From contig NZ_FNCO01000002.1 in the NCBI RefSeq assembly GCF_900100795.1, positions 496,001-560,000 of the forward strand: a stretch of DNA of 64,000 bases, given 5' to 3'. Numbering within the stretch: position 1 is the first letter of the stretch; the number at the start of each line of letters is the position of its first letter. Shown here in pieces: positions 41,553 through 51,180 of this stretch. The stretch is from Pseudomonas abietaniphila. GTDB lineage: Bacteria > Pseudomonadota > Gammaproteobacteria > Pseudomonadales > Pseudomonadaceae. The position numbers and the translations under genes were made by a program. The notes below the pieces were generated by a model, which searched no databases, was not told the origin of the DNA, and worked only from the letters and a program-made list of their open reading frames with translations.

Positions 41553-43023
41553 ACTGACCGCGTTTCGCCTGCGAATTTCCGACCTCGCCATTGAGCAGCC
41601 CCATGCCTACGCCCTGTGGGGCGATGACCTCAAGCTCGACTATGCCGAGCTGGATGCCGAGATCCAGTTACGTCAGCAGGTGCTCAAAGACCTCGGCGCC
41701 AAGGTGGTTGCGATAGCCCTCGAGAACGGTCCGGACATGCTGATCTGGGACCTGGCGATCCTGTTCGAAGGGCTCGCGTGTCTTGCCCTGCCCCCTTTCT
41801 TCAGCGCCGCTCAGCGGCTTCATTGCCTTGAGCAAAGCCAGGCAGACCTGATGATTGCCGAAGCGCATTATGAAACTGAACTGGAGCAAGCGGGGTTCAG
41901 GAGCCATGAAGGGTTCTGGGTGCGACAGGTCCGCCAGCCCTCGCCTCTGCCCGTGGGCACCGCGAAATTGACCTTCACGTCGGGCACCACCGGCACGCCC
42001 AAGGGCGTCTGTCTGAGCGCACACAGCGTATTGTCGGTCGCCCGCGAGCTTTATCGCGCCAGTCAATCGCAACAGCCTCGTCATCACCTTTCGTTGCTGC
42101 CTCTGGCCATCCTCCTGGAAAACATCGGCTGCTACGCCGCGCTGTACGCCGGCGCCATGCTGAGTGTGCCCAGTCAGCGCGAAGTGGGCATTCAGGGCGC
42201 CAGCGGCGTGGATTTACCGCGCCTGCTTTCAACCCTGAAAACGCGAAATCCGCAGAGCATGATTCTGGTGCCGCAACTGCTGTTGCTGTTGGTCAGCGCC
42301 TGTGAGATCGGAGCCTTCGACGCCAGTGAGTTGCGATTCATCGCCGTGGGCGGCGCCAAGGTCACCCATGAGTTGTTACTGCGTGCCGAGTCGGTGGGCA
42401 TTCCTGTTTACGAAGGCTACGGACTTTCCGAGTGTGCATCGGTGGTGGCGCTGAACCGCCCTGGAGCGCATCACCCCGGCAGCGTGGGCAAGCCGCTCCC
42501 CCATGTGCAGATACGCCTGGCAGAAGACGGCGAAGTCCTGATCGCAGGCGCCGGCATGCTCGGCTACCTGGGCGACACCGATGGCGTTCCAGAGTGGTGG
42601 CCGAGCGGCGACCTCGGTGAGTTCGACGCCAATGGTTATCTCTACCTCTATGGCCGCAAAAAACACCAGTTCGTCACCAGTTATGGACGCAACGTCAACC
42701 CCGAATGGGTGGAGGCCGAACTGACACAACCCGGGCGCATTGGGCAGGCATTCGTCTATGGCGAGGCCATGGCCCACAACCACGCCTTGCTCTGGCCTGC
42801 CCGTCCGGAGACCACCGACCTGCAGATCGCCGACGCCGTCGCCCACGCGAATCAAGCCCTGCCCGACTACGCCCGTGTTCACAGCTGGACACGGCTTGAG
42901 CAGCCGTTCACCACGGGCAATGGGATGGCCACCGCGAACGGCCGACCGAAACGCGACGCCATCCTGGCGCATTACCGACACCACTTTATCGAGCCCACGC
43001 GAGCCGAGGACGTTCAATCATGA
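41542..43023 (+). CDS. AMP-dependent acyl/aryl-CoA (or acyl-AMP) ligase
   Basis: A 493-residue adenylate-forming enzyme that activates a carboxylic acid with ATP. The P-loop is LTFTSGTTGTPKGVCL (about residue 145), the A5 motif is YEGYGLSECASV and A7/A8 are GDLGEFDANGYLYLYGRKK with the hinge after it. The A10 lysine is likely in the ATANGRPKRDAI segment. It overlaps the hemolysin-like gene by 11 bases and the next gene by four. It probably activates a fatty acid or similar acid for the pathway. Confidence 0.88.
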   Translation: MSPELTAFRLRISDLAIEQPHAYALWGDDLKLDYAELDAEIQLRQQVLKDLGAKVVAIALENGPDMLIWDLAILFEGLACLALPPFFSAAQRLHCLEQSQADLMIAEAHYETELEQAGFRSHEGFWVRQVRQPSPLPVGTAKLTFTSGTTGTPKGVCLSAHSVLSVARELYRASQSQQPRHHLSLLPLAILLENIGCYAALYAGAMLSVPSQREVGIQGASGVDLPRLLSTLKTRNPQSMILVPQLLLLLVSACEIGAFDASELRFIAVGGAKVTHELLLRAESVGIPVYEGYGLSECASVVALNRPGAHHPGSVGKPLPHVQIRLAEDGEVLIAGAGMLGYLGDTDGVPEWWPSGDLGEFDANGYLYLYGRKKHQFVTSYGRNVNPEWVEAELTQPGRIGQAFVYGEAMAHNHALLWPARPETTDLQIADAVAHANQALPDYARVHSWTRLEQPFTTGNGMATANGRPKRDAILAHYRHHFIEPTRAEDVQS

Positions 43024-43709
43024 GTTTTTTCCAGACGCTGCAAGACGAAACACGTATCGAACGCGAGACGCTGTTCAACCTGCCCATCATTCATCAGGCG
43101 CTGTTCGGGCAAGTCACGCTTGAGAGTTACCGTGCATTTTTGACTCAAGCCTATTACCACGTTCGCCACACCGTGCCCTTGATGATGGCTTGCGGCGCAC
43201 GGCTGCCCTCGCGGCTTGAGTGGCTGCGCGGTGCTGTCTGCGAATACATCGACGACGAATACGGGCATGAGCAGTGGGTTCTCAACGACCTGCGGGCCTG
43301 CGGTGCGGATGCCGAAGCAGTGCGTGACGGTGCGCCAGGCCTGCCCATCGAGTTGATGGTCGCCTATCTCTACGACCTGATTGCCCGGGGTAATCCCGTG
43401 GGACTGTTCGGTATGGTCAACGTGCTGGAAGGCACCAGCATTGCGCTGGCGACACACGCCGCTGGGAGCATTCAGCAACGCCTCGGCCTTCCACCCACCG
43501 CGTTCAGTTACCTCAGCTCCCACGGCAGCCTCGACGTCGGGCACATGGAAACCTATCGCAAATTGATGGACCGCCTGGAAGACCCGGACGACCAGGCGGC
43601 AGTGATCAAAGCCTCCAAAGTGGTGTACGGGCTGTACACCGAGATGTTCAGGCAATTGCCGACGGCGGCGACCGAACCTGAAAAGGAATCCACTCATGCG
43701 TCTCTCTGA
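43020..43709 (+). CDS. Heme-oxygenase-like diiron enzyme (HDO, TenA-like/UndA-like)
   Basis: A 229-residue all-helical protein of the iron-containing redox/TenA-like family. Likely metal ligands are E80 and H83 (DDEYGHE), E137 (NVLEGTS), and H168, D172 and H175 (SSHGSLDVGH), the pattern of heme-oxygenase-like diiron oxidases such as UndA, BesC and CADD. UndA makes 1-undecene from dodecanoate; others cut C-C bonds or oxidise amines. TenA proper has a different active site (thiaminase Cys), absent here. It lies between the ligase and an SDR with overlaps on both sides. Confidence 0.82.
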   Translation: MSFFQTLQDETRIERETLFNLPIIHQALFGQVTLESYRAFLTQAYYHVRHTVPLMMACGARLPSRLEWLRGAVCEYIDDEYGHEQWVLNDLRACGADAEAVRDGAPGLPIELMVAYLYDLIARGNPVGLFGMVNVLEGTSIALATHAAGSIQQRLGLPPTAFSYLSSHGSLDVGHMETYRKLMDRLEDPDDQAAVIKASKVVYGLYTEMFRQLPTAATEPEKESTHASL

Positions 43710-44505
43710 AGCCCGCGTGGTCCTGACCGGTGCCAGCGGCGGTATCGGCATGGCCATTGCCGAAGCGCTGTGCAGCCATGGCGCGGAAGTGCTGGCGGTC
43801 TCTCGTCATCGAGAGCCGCTGATGCCCTTGCAAGCGCAATACCCGCATCTGCTGCATTGGGTGAAAGCCGACCTGACGACCCACGAGGGCCGTCAGCACG
43901 TGCTGATGACGGCGCAGGCCATGGAAGGCATCAACCTGCTGATCAATGCCGCCGGTGTTAATCATTTCGCCATGCTGGAACAACTGCCGGGCCGTGAAAT
44001 CGACGCGATGCTCAACATCAACCTGCACGCGCCCATTTTGCTCACCGGGTTGATGCTGCCGATGCTGCGCAATGCGCAACGGGCCATGGTCGTCAATGTC
44101 GGCTCGACCTTTGGCTCGATCGGCTACGCCGGGTACGCGACCTACTGCGCCAGCAAGTTTGCCTTGCGCGGGTTTTCCGAGGCGTTGCGCCGTGAGTTGG
44201 CGGACACGCGCGTCGGGGTGCTGTACGTCGCCCCGCGCGCGACTCGCACGACAATGAACAGCCCAGCGGCACGCGCCCTGAACACCGCCCTTAAAAGCAA
44301 CGAAGACGATCCGCAGACCGTCGCCGCTGCCGTCGTCAGCGCCATCGTGGGCAACCAGCGCGAACTGTATCTGGGCTGGCCGGAACGATTCTTCGTGCGA
44401 CTCAACGGCCTTCTGCCTACGGTCGTGGATCGTTCGTTGCGCAAGCACCTGCCGCTGATCCGCAAGCTCAGCAATACGCCTTTTGAAGAGAAACCCAAAC
44501 CATGA
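43696..44505 (+). CDS. Short-chain dehydrogenase/reductase (SDR)
   Basis: A 269-residue SDR with cofactor loop LTGASGGIGMA, NAAG replaced by INAAGVNHF, the catalytic Ser in VNVGSTFGS and YCASK as the catalytic pair. It starts 14 bases inside the preceding gene and ends overlapping the next by four bases. The C-terminal extension (about residues 215-269) is basic. It could reduce an aldehyde or ketone made by the preceding enzymes. Confidence 0.87.
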   Translation: MRLSEARVVLTGASGGIGMAIAEALCSHGAEVLAVSRHREPLMPLQAQYPHLLHWVKADLTTHEGRQHVLMTAQAMEGINLLINAAGVNHFAMLEQLPGREIDAMLNINLHAPILLTGLMLPMLRNAQRAMVVNVGSTFGSIGYAGYATYCASKFALRGFSEALRRELADTRVGVLYVAPRATRTTMNSPAARALNTALKSNEDDPQTVAAAVVSAIVGNQRELYLGWPERFFVRLNGLLPTVVDRSLRKHLPLIRKLSNTPFEEKPKP

Positions 44506-45140
44506 AAAAAATACTTGTGCTGTTTGCACTTCTCAGTGTGCCTGCTTGGGCACTGGATGCACCCGACCAGCAACGTCTGTCTTCCATCCAGCAGCAATGG
44601 GCTCACATCCAGTACCAATTGCCTGAAGACCAGCGCGTGGCAGCGTTCGAGAAACTGGCATCCGAATCATCATCTTTCACCCAGCAACGCCCGAATGCGG
44701 CTGAAGCCTGGATCTGGTCAGGGATTGTCACCAGCAGTTGGGCAGGTGCCCAAGGTGGTCTCGGCGCGCTGAGCAAGGTCAAGCAGGCCAAGGCTGACCT
44801 GGAAAAAGCCATGACCCTGGACCCCAATGCCTTGCAGGGTTCGGCGTATGCAAGCCTGGCGGCGTTGTACGATCGTGTGCCCGGCTGGCCCATCGGCTTC
44901 GGCGATGCAGACAAAGCACAGGCACTGTTGGAACAAGCCTTGAAAATCAACCCCAATGGCATAGACCCGCTGTACTTCTGGGGCGATCATCTGTTTCGCC
45001 AAGGGCACTATGCTCAAGCCAAGGAGGCGTTGGACAAGGCCTTGCAAGCAGCGCCCCGCCCAGGCCGTGAAGTGGCGGACAGTGGACGACGCAAGGACAT
45101 TCAGCTATTGCTGGTCGACGTGAACAAAAAACTGAAATAA
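44502..45140 (+). CDS. Periplasmic TPR protein
   Basis: A 212-residue protein with a cleavable signal peptide (MKKILVLFALLSVPAWA, cut after AWA) and two or more TPR-like repeats: LDPNALQGSAYASLAALYD and INPNGIDPLYFWGDHLFRQG with YAQAKEALDKALQAAP. It should act in the periplasm as a scaffold, perhaps as a sensor accessory for the kinase encoded downstream, or in export of the product. It is translationally coupled to the SDR (ATGA). Confidence 0.8.
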   Translation: MKKILVLFALLSVPAWALDAPDQQRLSSIQQQWAHIQYQLPEDQRVAAFEKLASESSSFTQQRPNAAEAWIWSGIVTSSWAGAQGGLGALSKVKQAKADLEKAMTLDPNALQGSAYASLAALYDRVPGWPIGFGDADKAQALLEQALKINPNGIDPLYFWGDHLFRQGHYAQAKEALDKALQAAPRPGREVADSGRRKDIQLLLVDVNKKLK

Positions 45141-45150
45141 CGGAGCGTTC

Positions 45151-45813
45151 ATGCGTTTGCTGTTGATCGAAGACGATGTTGCATTGGGCGAAGGCATTCA
45201 CCAGGCTTTGAGCCGTGAGGGTTACACCGTCGACTGGGTCAAGGACGGAGCGAGCGCGTTGCATGCGTTGCTGAGCGAAGGATTCGATCTGGCGATTCTT
45301 GACCTCGGCTTGCCCAAGCTGGACGGGTTGACGGTGTTGAAGCGCCTGCGCGAAAGCGGATCGGCCCTGCCCGTGCTGATTCTGACCGCTCGCGATGCCA
45401 CCGAAGACCGCATCGCCGGCCTGGACGCAGGCGCTGACGACTACCTGATCAAGCCGTTTGACCTGTCCGAACTCAAGGCGAGGTTGAGGGCATTGCTGCG
45501 GCGCAGTGCCGGTCGCGCGCGGGTGATGATCGAACATGCGGGCATCAGTCTGGATCCGACGACTCAACAGGTGACTTACCATAACGAACCGGTGTCTCTC
45601 ACGCCCAAGGAGTATCAGCTGCTGTATGAACTCCTGTCGCCACCGGGACGGGTGATGACCCGCGAGCGGCTGATTCAGCTGCTGTACGGCTGGAATGAAG
45701 AAGCCGAGAGCAATACGCTGGAGGTGCACATTCATCACTTGCGCAAGAAGTTCTCTACGGAGCTGATTCGCACCGTTCGCGGAGTGGGTTATCTGGTGGA
45801 GGACCGTCCTTGA
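45151..45813 (+). CDS. OmpR-family response regulator (QseB/PmrA-like)
   Basis: A 220-residue regulator. The receiver domain has the acidic pair IEDDV, the phospho-accepting D51 (LAILDLGLPKLDGL), T in LILTARD and K in YLIKPF. The winged-helix domain ends with HIHHLRKKF and IRTVRGVGYLV. It overlaps the kinase gene by four bases. Its targets are probably the upstream operon itself. Confidence 0.93.
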   Translation: MRLLLIEDDVALGEGIHQALSREGYTVDWVKDGASALHALLSEGFDLAILDLGLPKLDGLTVLKRLRESGSALPVLILTARDATEDRIAGLDAGADDYLIKPFDLSELKARLRALLRRSAGRARVMIEHAGISLDPTTQQVTYHNEPVSLTPKEYQLLYELLSPPGRVMTRERLIQLLYGWNEEAESNTLEVHIHHLRKKFSTELIRTVRGVGYLVEDRP

Positions 45814-47210
45814 CCTCGATCCGCCGACGCACGCTGACCATCATCCTTGGCCTGGTGATCGCTGGATTGCTGATCCTGACAATGGTCAACGTCCACGACA
45901 GCAATCACGAAATCGCCGAGGTCTATGATGCCCAGCTCGCGACCAACGCCAGGTTGCTGCAAGGTGTGATGCGCATGCCGCTCGCTCGCCAGGAGCATGC
46001 GCAACTGTACCAGGCGTTCAACCAGGCACTGGGACAGGCGGACCCCAAGGTCGACGGGCATCCCTACGAGAGCAAAATCGCCTTTCAGGTGTGGGATCTG
46101 CAGGGCAATCTGCTGGTCCACACGCCCAGCGCGCCTACGCTCACCCATGCCCCGCAGTACACCGGGTTCAGTGATATCGATGACCTGGGCAAACATCAGT
46201 GGCGTACGTTCGTCCTCAAAGACGAGCAGCACAATCTGCTCATCTGGGTCGGAGAACGTGACGATGTGCGTTCGGACCTGGTCAATCGCATCGTGCGGCA
46301 CACCGTACTGCCCAACCTGATGGGAAGCCTGCTGCTGATGGCCGCCATCTGGTTGGCAATCGGCTGGGGCCTCAAGCCGCTTGCCAACCTCGCAACGATC
46401 TTGCGCGGCCGACATCCCGGTTCGCTGGAGCCGTTGCAACTGGCACCTCTACCCAGCGAACTCGAACCGATGCAAGCCGCGCTTAACCGCCTATTAGGGC
46501 AAATTCAGGACGTCCTGAGCCGTGAACGGCGGTTCATTGCCGATGCCGCCCACGAAATGCGCACACCCTTGGCCGTGTTGCGCGTGCATGCGCAAAACGT
46601 GCTGGAGGCCCACAATGAGGCGCAGCGGCGGGAGTCTCTGAATTATCTGATTGTCGGCGTTGACCGCACCACCCGGCTGGTCAACCAACTGTTGACCATT
46701 GCACGGCTGGAACCCAACGCAGGGCTGCCGACGACGCGTACCGACCTGGTCAAAACCGTCCGTGACAGCCTGGTGCAGCTGACACCCTGGGTGTTAAGCC
46801 GAGGCCTAGAACTCTCCTTTGAATGCAGCGAGCAAGCGTACGTCCTCAAAACCGACGTCTCCGCCATCGACATTGCCTTGCAAAACCTGGTGACCAATGC
46901 GGTGAATTTTTCGCCATCGGGAGGACAGATCACGATCACGCTCCAGTTCTCCGCAAAGCGTTTCCAGCTCGCCGTCACCGACCAGGGGCCGGGTATCGAC
47001 GAAGCAGAACGCGAGAGGCTTTTCGAACGCTTTTATAGCCGTGCCAACGATCAGGGCGTTGGACTGGGCCTGACGATCGTGCAGGCGGTGGCCGTGCGTC
47101 TGGGCGGTGAAATCCGTCTCGAGAATATTTCGCCCCATGGCCTGCGTGCCGTCATGGACATCCCCCTGGCCGCACACAATGATGATCCGGCTACACCTGC
47201 GATCATCTGA
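45810..47210 (+). CDS. Sensor histidine kinase
   Basis: A 466-residue membrane kinase of the QseC type. It has one helix near residues 7-28, a periplasmic sensing domain of about 130 residues, a second helix (about residues 165-187), the dimerisation box with H248 (FIADAAHEMRTPLAVL), the N-box NLVTNAVNFSP, and G-boxes DQGPGID and GVGLGLTIV. The sensing domain has no name I recognise. Because it is coupled to biosynthetic-like genes, it may sense their product or precursor. Confidence 0.93.
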   Translation: MTSIRRRTLTIILGLVIAGLLILTMVNVHDSNHEIAEVYDAQLATNARLLQGVMRMPLARQEHAQLYQAFNQALGQADPKVDGHPYESKIAFQVWDLQGNLLVHTPSAPTLTHAPQYTGFSDIDDLGKHQWRTFVLKDEQHNLLIWVGERDDVRSDLVNRIVRHTVLPNLMGSLLLMAAIWLAIGWGLKPLANLATILRGRHPGSLEPLQLAPLPSELEPMQAALNRLLGQIQDVLSRERRFIADAAHEMRTPLAVLRVHAQNVLEAHNEAQRRESLNYLIVGVDRTTRLVNQLLTIARLEPNAGLPTTRTDLVKTVRDSLVQLTPWVLSRGLELSFECSEQAYVLKTDVSAIDIALQNLVTNAVNFSPSGGQITITLQFSAKRFQLAVTDQGPGIDEAERERLFERFYSRANDQGVGLGLTIVQAVAVRLGGEIRLENISPHGLRAVMDIPLAAHNDDPATPAII

Positions 47211-47247
47211 TCGGGATGTGGACGAGATCAATGCCTTGGCGCTGTGC

Positions 47248-49752
47248 TCAGGCATCGGTGAACGGCTGGCGTTTCACGTGACCTATCGCCAGGGGCGGCG
47301 GTTGCTGTGACTCAGAGAAATCGGAGGTCCATTGCCAGTTACGGATTTCGGGCAGGTCCTCAAAGTGCTCGCGGATCCAGACGTGATGTCGACGCAGTTG
47401 TGCTTCGAAAAAAATCACCGCCTGCGCCGCGTCTTCTCGCAAACGCGGGATGTGGGAGAGTGCATCGATTGCCAGTTGATACCGGCTCATCGTGTTCAGT
47501 ACCACCATGTCGAACGGCGTTGTCGTGGTGCCGCGATCACTGAAACCGCGCACGTGAAAGCGCGCCTCGTTCGCACGCCCATGGACCATCGAATGAATCA
47601 CCCAGGTCGAACCGTGGAAGGCAAACATCACCGGCGCCTGGGCCGTAAAAAGCGCTTCGAACGATGCAGTGTCAAAACCATGGGGTCGTATCTCCGGTGC
47701 GCTGAGCACGCCCAGGTCGACCACGTTGACGAGCCTGACCCGGATGCCGGGAACGTGCTTTTGCAACAGCCAGCTCGCGGCTACGGCTTCGGTGGTAGGG
47801 ACATCCCCTGCGCAGGCCAGTACCACGTCGGGAAGCTGATTCTGGTCATTGCTCGCGAACGGCCATATCGAGGCGCCGCGCGAGCAGTGCTCCCGCGCCT
47901 GGTGCGGGCTGAGCCATTGAAAGTCGGGTTGTTTACCGCACGTGATGACGTTGATGCAGTTGCGGCTGCGCAGGCAATGGTCGAAGACGTTGACCAGACA
48001 GTTGGAATCCGGCGGGTAATACACGCGGATCACGTCGGATCGCCGTTGCAACACATTGTCGACGAAGCCGGTGGACTGATGACTGAATCCATTGTGATCG
48101 TTGCGCCAGGCATGGCTGGTCAGGAGGATATTCAGTGATGCCAGCGGCCGTCTCCAGGCGAATTCCCTGCACTGCTGCAGCCATTTGGCGTGTTGGGTGA
48201 CCATCGAATCAACCGTCTGGGCGAAGGCTTCATAGGTGGACCACATCCCGTGTCGCCCCGTCAGCAGATACCCTTCCAGCCAGCCCTCGCACAGATGTTC
48301 GCTGAGTACCTCCATGACTCGGCCATCGGCGGCCAGATGATCGTCGACCTCAAGGCAAGGACCGGCAGCGGTTCGGTCGCTGGCGTCGAACACGGCGTTG
48401 AGCCGATTGGAGTTGGTTTCGTCTGGCCCGAATACCCTGAAGTTGTACGGATTGTTGCGCATGACGTCCCGTAGATACTCACCCAGCTTGCGCGGCGCCT
48501 CTGCAATCACCTCCCCGGGCTGTGGAACCTCAAGACCGTAGTCGGCAATGTCGGGGAGATCCAGCGCAACCAGCCGACGCCCGCCATTGACACTGGCCAC
48601 AGCCCCCATGCGCAGCGCCGCTGGAGGTGTCAGCGCCTGTAGCTCCTGTCGCAGCGTTCCGCGTTCGTCAAACAGCGATTGCGGCGCGTAACTGCGCATC
48701 CACGCTTCAAGCTGCTGCAGATGCTCCGGGTTGCTCACCACCGTGGCGAGCGGCACCTGATGTGCCCGAAAGGTCCCCTCCACGGGCAGCCCATCGACCA
48801 CCTTTGGCCCGGTCCAGCCCTTGGGACTTCGCAGGATAATCAATGGCCAGCGTGCCCGGACGGGCACGCCTCGTTCTCTGGCGTCTCGCTGTATCTGCCG
48901 GATGGTGTCGTGGCAGGCATCGAGCGCCGCCGCGAAGCGTTGGTGCATGCCCGGCAGGTCATCCCCGGCCACGACAACGGGCTGATACCCGCGACCGCGA
49001 TAGAGGTCAATCAGGTCTTCGTGGGACAGGCGGGCTTCTACCGTGGGCCCCGAGATCTTGTAGCCATTGAGGTGCAGAATCGGTAACACCGCACCGTCGC
49101 GCCTCGGATCGAGAAAATGAACGCTTTTCCAGCTGCCCTCCAATGGGCAGGTCTCGGCTTCACCGTCACCAATGACACAGGCGACCAACAGGTCCGGATT
49201 ATCGAAGGCCGCGCCGAACGCATGCATCAGCGAATACCCCAGCTCCCCGCCTTCGTGCAGCGAATTCGGGGTATGCGGCCCGCAGTGGCTGGGAATGCCG
49301 CCGGGGGTCGAAAAGCTGCGAAACAGCCGGAGCATGCCGACTTCATCGCGGGTAATGCTCGGGTGGACTTCGCTGTAAGTCCCTTCGAGCCATGCACAGG
49401 CATTCATCGCGGGGCCGCCGTGGCCGGGGCCGGAAATGAAGACCGTCTCGACGCCACGTTCGCTGATCAGGCGGTTGACATGCACATAAATGAAGTTCTG
49501 CCCGACTGATGTCCCCCAATGGCCCAGCAGACGCGGCTTGATGTGCTCGGCGCGAAGCGGCTCGCGCAGTAAGGCATTGGCTTTCAGATATATCTGACCA
49601 ACGCATAAATAGTTGGCGGCGCTCCAATAGCGATGCAGGCATGCGAGCCTTTCGGCATTGAGAGGCCCCACGTTTTCAGGAGCGGTTGGCGGAACCGGCG
49701 CTGTGGTTTCGGTGCGATCGGCACTGGATAGCAGAGCATTGAAACGATACAT
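47248..49752 (-). CDS. xfp: Phosphoketolase (xylulose-5-phosphate/fructose-6-phosphate)
   Basis: An 834-residue thiamine-diphosphate enzyme that splits xylulose 5-phosphate or fructose 6-phosphate with phosphate to acetyl phosphate. Features are RLLGHWGTSVGQNFIYVHVN, FISGPGHGGPAMNACAW, SITRDEVGMLRLFRSFSTPGG, cut as SFSTPGGIPSH, and the cofactor motif VIGDGEAETCPL. The ATG at 49752 with GGAG upstream is preferred to one at 49806. It lies 58 bases downstream of ackA. Together they turn sugar phosphates into acetate and ATP without oxygen. Confidence 0.93.
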   Translation of the reverse strand: MYRFNALLSSADRTETTAPVPPTAPENVGPLNAERLACLHRYWSAANYLCVGQIYLKANALLREPLRAEHIKPRLLGHWGTSVGQNFIYVHVNRLISERGVETVFISGPGHGGPAMNACAWLEGTYSEVHPSITRDEVGMLRLFRSFSTPGGIPSHCGPHTPNSLHEGGELGYSLMHAFGAAFDNPDLLVACVIGDGEAETCPLEGSWKSVHFLDPRRDGAVLPILHLNGYKISGPTVEARLSHEDLIDLYRGRGYQPVVVAGDDLPGMHQRFAAALDACHDTIRQIQRDARERGVPVRARWPLIILRSPKGWTGPKVVDGLPVEGTFRAHQVPLATVVSNPEHLQQLEAWMRSYAPQSLFDERGTLRQELQALTPPAALRMGAVASVNGGRRLVALDLPDIADYGLEVPQPGEVIAEAPRKLGEYLRDVMRNNPYNFRVFGPDETNSNRLNAVFDASDRTAAGPCLEVDDHLAADGRVMEVLSEHLCEGWLEGYLLTGRHGMWSTYEAFAQTVDSMVTQHAKWLQQCREFAWRRPLASLNILLTSHAWRNDHNGFSHQSTGFVDNVLQRRSDVIRVYYPPDSNCLVNVFDHCLRSRNCINVITCGKQPDFQWLSPHQAREHCSRGASIWPFASNDQNQLPDVVLACAGDVPTTEAVAASWLLQKHVPGIRVRLVNVVDLGVLSAPEIRPHGFDTASFEALFTAQAPVMFAFHGSTWVIHSMVHGRANEARFHVRGFSDRGTTTTPFDMVVLNTMSRYQLAIDALSHIPRLREDAAQAVIFFEAQLRRHHVWIREHFEDLPEIRNWQWTSDFSESQQPPPLAIGHVKRQPFTDA

Positions 49753-49810
49753 GGCAACTCCGTGTAGACCCCGGTGAGAAATAACGTGCAGCAAGGTCAT
49801 CGGCAAGGGT

Positions 49811-51019
49811 TCAGGCGGTCTCGCGCAAAGCCCGCAGGGCGTGTCGAGCCATCATCAGGTTTTCGTCGGTAGGAATGACCCAGGCCGACACGGCGCTCCC
49901 CAGACAGGAGAGTCGAAGAGGTCCTTCAAGGGTGTCGTCGGTCTTCGGCTGCAAACCGAGCCATCGGCAACCGTCGAGGATGGCGTTTCGAACGCCGACG
50001 GCGTGCTCGCCGATGCCAGCGGTGAACACCAGCGCGTCAACGCCGCCGAGCGCCGCCGCCATGGTCCCGATTTCACGGACCACGCTGTGAACGAACAATG
50101 CAATGGCCTCTTTGGCCTCGGGTGCAGGGCTGCTGGCAAGCACTCGCATATCACTACCGATCCCCCCTGAAACCCCGACCAGCCCGCATTCGTGATAGAG
50201 CAGGTGTTCAAGGGTTTTCACGCTCAGGCCCCGTTCGCGCATCAAGTACAGCAGCACTCCGGGATCCAGACGTCCGGGCCGGGTGCCCATCAACACGCCG
50301 TCGAGCGTCGAGAAACCCATGGTGGTTGCGCGACTCACGCCATTGTTCATGGCGCACAGGCTTGCACCGTTGCCCAGATGAGCGACGATCGTTCGCCCTC
50401 GTGCAGCCTTTTTGTCGTAGTCCGGCAAAACGCTTGCGATGTATTCATAGGACAGACCATGAAAACCATAACGCCGCAGGCCTTGTTCGCTCAGTGCTCG
50501 CGGCAGCCCGAAGGTGTATTCCTGCGGCGCCAGTGTTTGGTGAAACGCGGTATCGAAGCAGGCAAACTGGGGCATGCGCGGGTGTTCATCGATGAGATAA
50601 CTGATGGGTAGCAGGCACTGTCCCTGATGAAGCGGCGCCAATGGCGTCAACGCCTCCATTTCTGCCATCAGCCCAGGGTCGACCCGGCAGACCGCTTCGG
50701 CCCGAAGGCCGCCATGAACCACCCGATGGGCAGCGGCGCAAACCTGCCAGTCGGTGTGCTGCTCGATCCACTGCATCAGGTTCAGCAGTGTCCCCTGCCG
50801 GGAAGACGCCACGCCACGTGGCCATTGCTGTTGATCAGGTGACTGACTGCCCGTGCGCTGAAAGACCAGGGTCGACTGCTCGAGGGTGAGTTCGAATACG
50901 CCATGCCCATAACACTGAGGCCCCGACCAGGCGTCCGGATTGGCCTGATACAGGGAGAACTTCATGTTGGAGGATCCTGCATTGAGGACCAGCAGCACTT
51001 GGCGCGACACATCAGTCAT
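49811..51019 (-). CDS. ackA: Acetate kinase
   Basis: A 402-residue acetate kinase (ATP + acetate <-> acetyl phosphate + ADP). The ATG at 51019 with GGGAGAG upstream gives the usual length; the open frame goes further but without family signal. Motifs are LVLNAGSSNMKFSLY, GFSTLDGVLMGTRPG, HLGNGASLCAM and FTAGIGEH. With the phosphoketolase downstream it yields ATP under low oxygen. An FNR-type box at 51096 lies 77 bases upstream of the start. Confidence 0.93.
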   Translation of the reverse strand: MTDVSRQVLLVLNAGSSNMKFSLYQANPDAWSGPQCYGHGVFELTLEQSTLVFQRTGSQSPDQQQWPRGVASSRQGTLLNLMQWIEQHTDWQVCAAAHRVVHGGLRAEAVCRVDPGLMAEMEALTPLAPLHQGQCLLPISYLIDEHPRMPQFACFDTAFHQTLAPQEYTFGLPRALSEQGLRRYGFHGLSYEYIASVLPDYDKKAARGRTIVAHLGNGASLCAMNNGVSRATTMGFSTLDGVLMGTRPGRLDPGVLLYLMRERGLSVKTLEHLLYHECGLVGVSGGIGSDMRVLASSPAPEAKEAIALFVHSVVREIGTMAAALGGVDALVFTAGIGEHAVGVRNAILDGCRWLGLQPKTDDTLEGPLRLSCLGSAVSAWVIPTDENLMMARHALRALRETA

Positions 51020-51095
51020 GGGTCTCTCCCTGAACAACTCTCGACGCTCGGCCCGTTCACCGGTGGTCAGTCTCTGCGCGTGGCGGCAGTCAGTA

Positions 51096-51109
51096 TTGAT
51101 CTGGATCAG
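51096..51109. promoter_or_regulatory. FNR/ANR-type box between ackA and GNAT gene
   Basis: TTGAT-CTGG-ATCAG, nine of ten consensus positions. It lies between the divergent ackA and acetyltransferase genes and could activate either or both. Confidence 0.65.
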
Positions 51110-51180
51110 AAACGAACCACATGCGTGGCGTAAACAGACGGTTCCACCTTGTTTCTGGCCGGTAAATCGAGGACACACAC

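Noticed and set aside
43020..43709. TenA thiaminase
   Set aside because: The active-site Cys of TenA is absent and the carboxylate/His ligand pattern fits diiron heme-oxygenase-like enzymes.
47332..48138. Plus-strand open frame opposite the phosphoketolase gene
   Set aside because: Antisense of conserved coding sequence, no family features.
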